64,000 bases of DNA from Primulina eburnea (taxonomy: Eukaryota; Streptophyta; Magnoliopsida; Lamiales; Gesneriaceae). Both the position numbers and the translations under genes were made by a program. The DNA is taken from contig NC_133104.1 in the NCBI RefSeq assembly GCF_022965805.1, positions 37,368,682 through 37,432,681 of the forward strand, given 5' to 3'. This document shows, one piece after another, positions 56,196-64,000 of the stretch (position 1 is the stretch's first letter; each line of letters opens with the position of its first letter). The notes under the pieces are model-generated. The model was not told where the DNA came from and ran no database searches. It saw nothing but the letters and a program-made list of their open reading frames with translations.

Positions 56196-56580
56196 GTACA
56201 AAGTGGTTTATTCTCGTTGTGATGATATAGCCGGTTCAATCCCGAGTAATGTTATTTCTTCTTTTCAGGATTTTGGAGTTGTTGTAACAAGGAAACAAAC
56301 GAGTCTTGTTGAAGGGAGAACCCCATGGTTTGAGCCGGAAGAATTCAAGTGAAATCGTAATGATGTAAGGTTAGTTGTCAACGCAACAACCGAGAGGTAT
56401 GATTTGCTTCTTTACCTTAATTCGTTGTTTTTTTCTTTCAAAGAATTTGGAGAGAGTGTTGAAAATGTAATGTCGAAAGGGTCTAACTGTTAGTCAAGAA
56501 GGTGAGAGTGGTGAGACATTGAATGAGTTAAGCTCTAATGTTATTTGATTTTTGTTTCTCAAAAGCTTTCAAATTGATAA
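56196..56580. other. Spacer, nothing recognised
   Basis: No supportable ORF or repeat boundary. Confidence 0.4.
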
Positions 56581-56599
56581 AACTTAGTCATAGCCCGAA

Positions 56600-57440
56600 T
56601 TAATTCAAAACTTAATATTTTCTTCCAAAATTTAAAACATAGTGTTATTCGACCCTTTCTTACCTGTGTGAGCCATGAACCAAACCACATAGACCCATGG
56701 TTCGAACCCTTTCCTTTCCTAAGTCATGATTGAGCCCCCATATCCATCGCACCTCACCTTGCACCGAGCCATCTACGGACCCGACCACATGCACGGCACA
56801 CCAGACCAGACTACTCCTAGGACCAGCCTAGTCGTATACCGCATCCAATCATGCACTCCTTCCCATTCTTCCCCATCCGCGGTTTCCTTTCCTTGAACCA
56901 CCAGTGCCTAGCCATCCTTGAGGCAATCCTCTAGCCCCTGCCTAGGACCCTACCGAGCCCCTGGTTCAAGCTTACGGTCTGTGCACTCCTTCTGGATCAT
57001 AGCCGAGCCTCGACCATAACAATGGCTGATCGCGGCTGCTTCCCCTCCATCCATCACCGAGCCCAGCATTCCTTGGACTCTTTCTAACGTTGAGTCGCAG
57101 CTAACACATGGCCCTGACCAAGCGGTGCAGCTGACCCTTAACTGAGCCCTTAAATCCAAACAAAAACCCTTAAAACCCTAGAAATTAGCCCTTCATCCAT
57201 GCGTTCTTTATGCCAACGTCCAAACATTGTTCTCTACTGAAACATATCTTTTCTTGTCCCTTAAATGTCTCCATATGGCAACAATCCCCTTAGAATTCAT
57301 AACACGTTTCATATATACATAGAATCGTCAAAACTTTGAAAATAAACCTTTAAAAATTAAATAATTAGATCTAAACATTTTTCATGCTTAAAAACGTAAA
57401 TCATGCATAATATGATTTGAATGGTGCAAAAAGAAATATT
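56600..57440 (-). mobile_element. Possible Gypsy LTR fragment, minus orientation
   Basis: A C-rich segment with AACCCTTAAAACCCTAGAA at about 57168, followed on the plus strand by AT-rich DNA with ATGCATAATATGATTTGAAT. This resembles the layout of the 42.5-44.5 kb Gypsy LTR. Assignment by composition and order only. Confidence 0.35.
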
Positions 57441-57474
57441 TGACACGTTCATTTGCATTTAGAATGCTCGAAAT

Positions 57475-58130
57475 TCAATTCTTGAGTTAGTTGTGGCTCA
57501 GATTGTAGAAATATCTTTTGACTTTCCGCATTCTTGATTAAATTGAAAACTTTTTGTTTCTTCATATTCTTGAGTTAAAGGGAAGATTAATTGGGAAGAT
57601 TAATCTTGCATGACTTTTGGTTTGCATTTTAGGGTTTAAAAATAGTGTGTTCATTTTCTCATTTCATAAAAATAAAAATGATTTTTACAAACATTCAAGA
57701 TCTCTCTCAAGCACTCTCTTGTATTTCATATTGTTAGCTTTTCATTTGGAGATAAATTTCAGTGATAAAGTGAATGTACGTTTTCAGTTCGTCATTGTAG
57801 TTATTTCGTGCTAACTTGTTCATTTTCTCATTTCATAAAAATAAAAATGATTTTTACTAACATTCAAGATATCTCTCAAGCACTCTCTTGTATTTCATAT
57901 TGTTAGCTTTTCATTTGGAGATAAATTTCAGTGATAAAGTGAATGTACGTTTTCAGTTCGTTATTGTAGTTATTTCGTGCTAACTTGCTACAAAGTTTTG
58001 TTGTTGTATCCCGTGAAACAGTTGTCCATCCAGATCCTCGAAGCACTGTCGGAGGGAACAAATCTAGTTTAAGAAAACTGTATTTCGTATATGCCTTGGT
58101 TTAGGTTATTGTTTTTTTTGTTGTTATTTT
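57475..58130 (+). mobile_element. LTR-like repeat, second copy, with 169-bp tandem duplication
   Basis: Homologous to the minus-strand segment at 12230-12850. A 169-bp block starting GTTCATTTTCTC at 57649 is repeated at 57818-57986 with a handful of differences; the 12-kb copy has it once. No ORF and no partner LTR. Confidence 0.6.
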
Positions 58131-58700
58131 ATACACAATATTCATACTTTCAATAATATAATCATATTTGTTTAGTACATTGTCTTTACAAGATTGCATT
58201 TGTTCCCTGTTTTTATATTTTTTGCTTCTATATTTTTATTATTAGCAATTTGACTAACAAAAACAAAGGTAATAATTAAACATTCCTTAAAAATAATATA
58301 ATTTATCTTTGTTTTCAAGAATAGGTTTTTTGCGAGATCGTGATACTGTCTCACAAGAGTTTTTGTGTATTTGCAAAAACAAAGCACTATCGTCAGTAAT
58401 TTCAAGAGTCACATCAATCCCCACCACCGACAATAGAGCTCTATTATCAGTAATTAAAGAGTCATGTCAATCTCGCCACAGACACAATATATGTTTCGAT
58501 TTTCTCTATCTTCCAATAAACCATATTTTTATTTCTTTTCCAGTAAACCATCTCTATTTGGTTTTAAAGATTGAATTTGAATTCATATATAATTAGATAT
58601 TGCACTTTTATGTATAATAAAATAATAATAATTGTGGAAACAATTTGGGCTCCAGACATGGATGTTGACTTGATAGTTTTATATTTGAAACTGTAAAATA
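58131..58700. other. AT-rich spacer with a fragment of the palindromic miniature
   Basis: At about 58325-58363 GCGAGATCGTGATACTGTCTC and following bases recall one end of the palindrome-ended miniature family. Otherwise nothing is recognised. Confidence 0.4.
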
Positions 58701-58719
58701 TTTGGACAAGCTTGTCCCT

Positions 58720-58973
58720 AGGCCCATAAACTTGTTTATGTAATTGGGCTTTTTGGCCCAAGTATTAAGCCCGATACAAAACATTTCTAAAAAGGCGTGT
58801 CACCCAACCGAGGTGTACCCCTAACACGCGACAAGCATGTGACACCGCGACAACATTTGATCCAACGGTTCAGATCATCGCGTCGGCTTAAAGCTACTCG
58901 GTTTAGCACAAATTCAAGACTCTACTCCGCATTAGGGCTTCCGAATCCATATATATATGCCACGCATATAAAC
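58720..58973 (+). promoter_or_regulatory. Promoter of the Ran gene: site II elements, telo-like box, TATA
   Basis: AGGCCCAT (58720-58727), TTGGGCT (58744-58750) and TGGCCCA (58754-58760) are site II (TGGGCC/T) motifs. TTAGGGCTT at 58932-58940 resembles a telo-box, and CATATAAAC at 58965-58973 is a plausible TATA box about 85 bp above the ATG. Site II plus telo-box is the known combination in genes expressed in dividing plant cells. Confidence 0.55.
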
Positions 58974-59051
58974 GCACCACCATTCGCAGATCATACGCAT
59001 TCTTCCTCTCTCGAGCATCGTCTTTTTTACTTTCAACCGCAGAAATTACGC

Positions 59052-61530
59052 ATGGTATATGTTTATACGTAGATTTGTGTAGCAGAATTATATTTTTGTT
59101 GATGTGATTTTTCTTATTTTTTTTCCTTTTTGTGATGTTCAGGCTTTGCCGAACCAACAAACCGTTGATTACCCGAGCTTCAAACTCGTAATTGTCGGCG
59201 ATGGTGGCACTGGTAATTTTTTAGATTTATTCAAATATCGATTCTTGTTTTTGAGTGTTTGTTTAGCCGACTATGTGATTATAGGCAACTTATGTTATAT
59301 GTTCGAAGGCGTATCAGTAGTTAGTTCGGATCTGGATTTAGTTTTTTTCCAGTTTTACTAATTGATTAGGATTTTAGACTGCTTCAAAGCCTTCAACATG
59401 TACGTTGATTTGATAATTAGGGTGGTATGGTTTGCGACGACGATTGTATTTTGCTTTTTGTTAATTTCTTATTCAATTGATTATCTGTTCTGTTTATGAA
59501 GCATTTTTATACGCTTTGGTTCAGTAATTACGATTACGGTATCTTTGTTATAAATTATTGTAATGTCTTGTCTAACATCTATCTTAGAACCTTGAATATA
59601 GTGTTTTTTATGACAAGGTGTTTCTGAGCAGAGTAAAGTAAATTGCATTCGCAAGAGCACATGATTGAGGATTCTTTTCTACAACTTGGTCGTCGTGGTT
59701 TTATAGATTTCTTTTACTGTTGTAGGGAAAACCACTTTCGTGAAGAGGCATTTGACTGGAGAATTTGAGAAGAAATATGAGCGTAAGTTCCTGTGGAATA
59801 TGTTCTCTTTGTACTTATTCCAGAATATTCTTTTTCTGTGTGATTTTTATTTCTGAAGAGCCTCTTTTTTTTTTTTTTTGTACAGCTACCATTGGCGTGG
59901 AAGTTCATCCACTAGATTTCCATACTAACTGCGGGAAAATCAGATTTTACTGCTGGGACACGGCCGGACAAGAGAAATTTGGTGGCCTTAGGGATGGATA
60001 CTAGTGAGTGAATTTTTTTTATCTCATGAAGTCATAGTTATTTATAGGAGGCAAGTCGCGTTAAAGTGCCAGGGTACCCTGGAGGCGCAAAGCTTAGCAC
60101 ACATTTTCTTGAAGGAAAGTGTGTTTGATATAAATTTTAAAATTCAATAAAATACATTAAAACAAACTGCATTTTGGAATTTTGGATAAAAAGAAGCATG
60201 ATAAATGTGCAAGGAGTAGTGGAGTACCTTACTGCGTGATTCAACAATGCAAACGAGATATGGGTCTGCCTGAGTAACAACCCTAAGCACAATGTCGCCT
60301 CGGCGCACTCTTTTAACAACTATGCATGAACTGTTACTTTGCTTCTTGATGATGCTTTTGTTTGTTCACAATTGGAGACGTTTTGGGAAGAAAGGATAGC
60401 GTTTGAAATATTTAATCAGCGATTCTGTGGATGAGTTTGAATAGTAAGTGAAATTAGTGTCTAGCACGTATGGTTGGTATCTTTTTGAGCTGTGTGCTTC
60501 AAATTGTAGTAGGTTTGAGACATTTTTCTTATATATTCTTCCCATATTTGTAGAAGATTATGATTTTATAAGTGAATCTGTATCTTGTATCAATGGAGGG
60601 TGTAGTGAGTAAATTTGGTCTATGAGAAAAACCAAGGTCCGTTTCGTCACCTAAACTCAGTTGGATGTGGATATACTCTAGACTTCCTTGAGTATGCTAT
60701 CGCTGTTTGTCTTGTTTTGGCCCACTGTTTTAATGTCTAAGAATGATTCTTATATTGTGTTGTTGGACTGTTGCAGCATACATGGACAGTGTGCCATCAT
60801 TATGTTTGATGTAACAGCTCGACTTACATACAAAAATGTCCCTACATGGCACCGTGATCTTTGTCGGTATGTTTTATTCTCAACTTAAATTGTGTGAGGT
60901 TTGGATTTAAAAATGGTGATGGCAAAATAACATATATAACATTTTCTACTGCCTAAAATCAAATTCAGGGTTTGTGAGAATATTCCAATAGTGCTTTGCG
61001 GAAACAAGGTTGATGTTAAGAACAGGCAGGTCAAGGCAAAGCAGGTCACCTTCCACAGGAAAAAGAATCTGCAGTATTACGAAATATCAGCGAAGAGTAA
61101 TTATAATTTTGAGAAGCCCTTCTTGTATCTCGCCAGAAAACTTGCAGGGTGCGTAGCGTACACGGTTGATTACATTTTGAGAAACTACGTGTCGTAGTGT
61201 TTTTTCAAAGAATTGGATTGTTTACTATGTTTCTGTTTGCAGCGATGTTGCTTTGCATTTTGTTGAGTCGCCTGCTCTTGCTCCGCCAGAAGTGATCATT
61301 GATATGGCTGTACAGCAACTGTAAGTATCTCTCTCTCTCTCTCATCCAGCTATTTCTTGGCTAAAGTTCACATATCAACGCATAAACCTAGCCCAGTTGC
61401 ATGACTAATTGTGAATTTAAACTCAATTTAAATAAGATGTATGTATTTAATTTTTTGTAGACATGAAGCTGAGCTTGCTCAAGCTGCCAGTCAGCCGTTA
61501 CCAGATGATGATGATGAGTCATTTGACTAG
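59052..61530 (+). CDS. RAN: Ran small GTPase, 221 aa, eight exons
   Basis: Exons 59052-59054, 59143-59212, 59726-59782, 59886-60003, 60777-60866, 60969-61148, 61243-61320 and 61461-61530 give 666 nt with GT-AG introns and preserved frame. The first exon holds only the ATG. Motifs: P loop GDGGTGKTT (20-28), switch I EPTIGVEVH, DTAGQ (68-72), NKVD (125-128), ISAKS (about 150) and the acidic C-terminal DDDDESFD. There is no prenylation Cys, as in all Ran proteins. Ran-GTP drives nuclear import and export with importins/exportins and guides spindle and envelope assembly. All key residues are present. Residue 56 is His (DFHTNCG) where most plant Rans have Phe, as I recall. Length equals the family norm, so the gene looks functional. 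Confidence 0.97.
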
Positions 61531-62363
61531 AGGGAAGTTATGGAAAGAAACTGGAGTTGAGATGTTGCAATGTTCGTGGATTTAAGACTTGGTTTTGGAA
61601 TATATGTAGGTTGACTACCAACTGTGTTGTGATTTAATATTTGGTTTAAGAGAAGTTTTTACTCTTCGGAATGTTCAAGTTGTCGCTTTAGCCACTCGAG
61701 GATGTGAATGAATTGTGTCCATCATGTATTCTGCGCACCGGACAAAATAGTCGTATCGGGCCACTCACTCTGTCCACTTTCTTCAGCTATTGACAATGTT
61801 ATTTTGATTTTTACAACTGAAAATTCGATTGATTTTGCAACCAAATTGAAATGTTTTGTTGACCAGCTTTATATCAATATATTATTTGACAAATGTTAAG
61901 TTATATTTATAAAAATCGACAGATTTCAATTAGTAAATTTTAGAATTTATGTTGATATTTTAATTAATTTCTGCTTTCCTATTAACGTGGGAGGGGCAAA
62001 TTATACATTAGCGTACGGGATGTTAATATATTGCTGTTCCCAACACTATCTTGGTTGAATTATGTAAACTAACATTATTGAGATGTTATGACTCTTGAAT
62101 CCAAATTTCTGTTCATAATATTTTTACTAAAAAATATAAATAATAGACATAATAAAGCTAATTTGAAATTAACCAATAATATATTACTTGACAACATAAA
62201 TGTTTCAATGTCATTTAAGACAAAACTAATAATTGATATTTAATATAGCATCATTTAAATACATTAACTAAGATATCTTTTTTCTATTCTAATTATCAAT
62301 GTATAATTCTACATTGGAATTTTTTGGTATAGAGTTAAGTGTTAACCTATATACAATAAAGCA
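61531..62363. other. 3' UTR of Ran and AT-rich spacer
   Basis: The first part is probably the Ran 3' UTR. Beyond about 61900 only AT-rich spacer is seen. Confidence 0.5.
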
Positions 62364-62645
62364 AAAATTTGTGTGAGACGGTCTCACAAGTCGCATTTGT
62401 GAGACGGATCTCTTATTTGGGTCATCAATGAAAAAAATCTTACTTTTTATACTAAGAGTATTACTTTTTATTGTGAATATGAGTAGGATTGACCCGTCAA
62501 ACAAATTAAGATCCGTGAAATGGTATCACATGAGACCTACTCTACTTTTTATGCTAAGAGTGTTACTTTTTATTGTGAATATGAGTAAGGTTGATCTGTC
62601 TCACAGATTAAGATCCGTGAGACTGTCTCACATGAGACCCACTCA
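62364..62645. mobile_element. Palindrome-ended miniature, copy 5, with internal 102-bp duplication
   Basis: Starts TTTGTGTGAGACGGTCTCAC and ends CTGTCTCACATGAGACC. The second half, beginning ACTTTTTAT, is present twice with a period of 102 bp (for example TTACTTTTTATTGTG at 62461 and 62563), so the 282-bp copy is longer than the usual 155-180 bp. Confidence 0.75.
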
Positions 62646-62855
62646 TATACTAATATACACAATGATGTACATATATATCCTTAATTAGTTGTGTAATCCG
62701 AGAAGTATATTTGAACATTAATTAGAAAAGACTATCAATTTTCCTATTGTTCTAAATCAGAAAGTAGAACATAATTAAATATAACATTAATCCCTATTTA
62801 TTTTATTTTTTTAGCTTAAAGTTTTTTTACGAAAACTTACTATACATACAACTCT

Positions 62856-62935
<80 letters not shown>

Positions 62936-63097
62936 TTTTTTTCGAAAATAAATTATATTCATTATAATTATTTTAGGACCACATCTTGATGGTAAGTTGC
63001 TTTCACCCATGGATACAGGTGAAGCAAGTGAAAAAACATAATGTCTCAGGTCCAAGGTTCTCTGCTGCTTTTATTGAAAGGAAGGAATCAGATAATA
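62646..63097. other. AT-rich spacer with a TA microsatellite
   Basis: Nothing recognised except the TA run listed separately. The part from about 62940 has more balanced composition and may belong to the LINE relic. Confidence 0.45.
62861..62932. repeat. (TA)n microsatellite, about 36 units
   Basis: An uninterrupted TA dinucleotide run of 70-72 bp. Confidence 0.97.
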
Positions 63098-63427
63098 CTA
63101 AACCACAGCGAGCTGCATGTCAGATATAGGCCTTCGAATATTCATAGCACAAGCGGATGTTGTTACCGGCATAGTTCTTTCCAAATAGCCCAAGCATATG
63201 TTGCAAACATTTCTATCTCTGTTTTCGACCTCAAATTCGCCACCTGTAGACCACACTCTATAAAGGAAGACTCGTGACCTTTCTTCAAAGTCGGTCAGAT
63301 CCCCGTGTATTACTTTCTCCACATGTGTTATTCTCTCGAGCAAAAGATTAGGCAGTGGCTGGTAGAAGCAAACGGCAAGCCACATTGTGTACAAATGCCT
63401 CGGCAAGAACATGGTCAGTGGTGACAT
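63098..63427 (-). pseudogene. Possible LINE C-terminal remnant
   Basis: A 109-residue open stretch with FLPRHLYTMWLAVCFYQPLP, FLYRVWSTGGEFEVENRDRN and a Cys pair (CNICLGYLE). The spacing of aromatic residues recalls the zinc-RVT/C-terminal region of plant L1-type LINEs, and it lies directly downstream of an RT remnant on the same strand. The match is weak; a host gene fragment is the alternative. Confidence 0.3.
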
Positions 63428-63559
63428 AGTAAATGTAGGGATAAATCCTTGGTAGCTCCCCTAAAAAATATTCGAATATTCTGGACATGGAGGTTCCAAA
63501 TCAATTTCCACCTCCAATATCTAGAGTCCTCCAAACTTACGCCTCATTCCAGCATCACG

Positions 63560-63991
63560 TCGGTGTGATCAAGTCTTTCACAAAGATATTATTGAAATTC
63601 AAATACTTGGCTGTGCTCCTTCCTGACGCCAACCCCTGAATCCAGCTATCCGTGAAAGTTAATTTTATTTCCATTGCTCACTCTCCATATTAATCTTTTT
63701 TGTATTACCTCCCTGGACATAAGTGCTGATATATCAGGGATTAGAGCCCAGAATCACCTCCATTATGTCAACATGCCGGAAGTATATCGCTTTAAGAACT
63801 CTTCCCAATAGAGGCATCGGATCATGGATGATCCTTCGAAATTGTTTGGCGAGGAGGGCTCGATTAAAAACATCACGGCCCCATACCCCCATATTGTTTT
63901 GGTTAACATAGCTCCTGCCATGAAGGCCAATACATTCCTTTCTGTAGAACGGGTTTCTCAATAGTTTGGGCTGGAAAGTACTGGGCCACAC
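63560..63991 (-). pseudogene. L1-type LINE reverse transcriptase remnant, reaching the window edge
   Basis: The open stretch 63991-63734 encodes GVWGRDVFNRALLAKQFRRI then LGRVLKAIYFRHVDIMEVILG and a terminal GSNP, which corresponds to the MGG..DL..FN.ALLAKQ and R.LKAKYFP regions after the RT domain of plant LINEs. Further weak matches (SREVIQKRLIWRVSNGNKI) follow in the next frame to about 63600. Upstream RT sequence would lie beyond the window. Confidence 0.6.
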
Positions 63992-64000
63992 AAAGGTGAA

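Noticed and set aside
62840..63055. A minus-strand frame with a long Tyr-Ile run.
   Set aside because: It is the TA microsatellite read as codons.

Overview
The window is nuclear DNA of a flowering plant. The evidence is spliced genes with GT-AG introns, plant gene families (clade-type PP2C, BAHD acyltransferase, ketoacyl-CoA synthase, H2A.Z, Ran), several plant LTR retrotransposon lineages, hAT miniatures and two endogenous plant pararetroviruses. The repeat spectrum recalls asterids (possibly Lamiales), but that is an inference I could not test.

Layout. 1-1.5 kb: end of a Gypsy LTR. 2.1-2.5 kb: a doubtful two-exon gene fragment. 2.76-7.91 kb: a structurally complete but coding-dead Ty1/copia element on the minus strand, with 466-bp LTRs and target duplication AATAC. 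8-9.1 kb: AT-rich DNA with small transposons. 9.65-19.2 kb: an old, degraded copia element on the plus strand, split by a hAT miniature, by an LTR-like repeat and by a very young element (14.82-18.73 kb) that has two 1.34-kb LTRs and only a gag gene. 19.3-21.8 kb: a hAT miniature and AT-rich spacer. 21.8-32.1 kb: an endogenous caulimovirid on the minus strand, reading capsid, movement, protease, RT, RNase H, downstream ORF, and interrupted by a 2.1-kb solo LTR, a hAT miniature and a 350-bp TRIM.

32.3-41.3 kb is the gene island: a four-exon PP2C gene (+), a tRNA-Gly(UCC) gene (+), a broken BAHD acyltransferase (-) and a seven-exon gene for a small conserved protein, probably plastid-targeted (-). 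41.5-47.5 kb: a hAT-like element and a long Gypsy LTR holding a palindromic element with GGTCGACC arrays. 47.6-49.9 kb: two pseudogenes, of a ketoacyl-CoA synthase (+) and of histone H2A.Z (-). 50.2-54.4 kb: a second, different caulimovirid (+) with a long uninterrupted protease-RT frame that lacks RT motif A. 54.8-58.1 kb: Mutator-like transposase debris and LTR-like repeats. 59.05-61.53 kb: a complete eight-exon Ran GTPase gene (+). 62.4-64 kb: a duplicated palindromic miniature, a TA microsatellite and LINE remnants.

The three host protein genes that look functional (PP2C, the small conserved protein, Ran) serve unrelated cell functions: signalling, probably the plastid, and nuclear transport. 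There are no operons. Most of the remaining sequence is nested transposons and viral relics, and several broken host genes lie among them.
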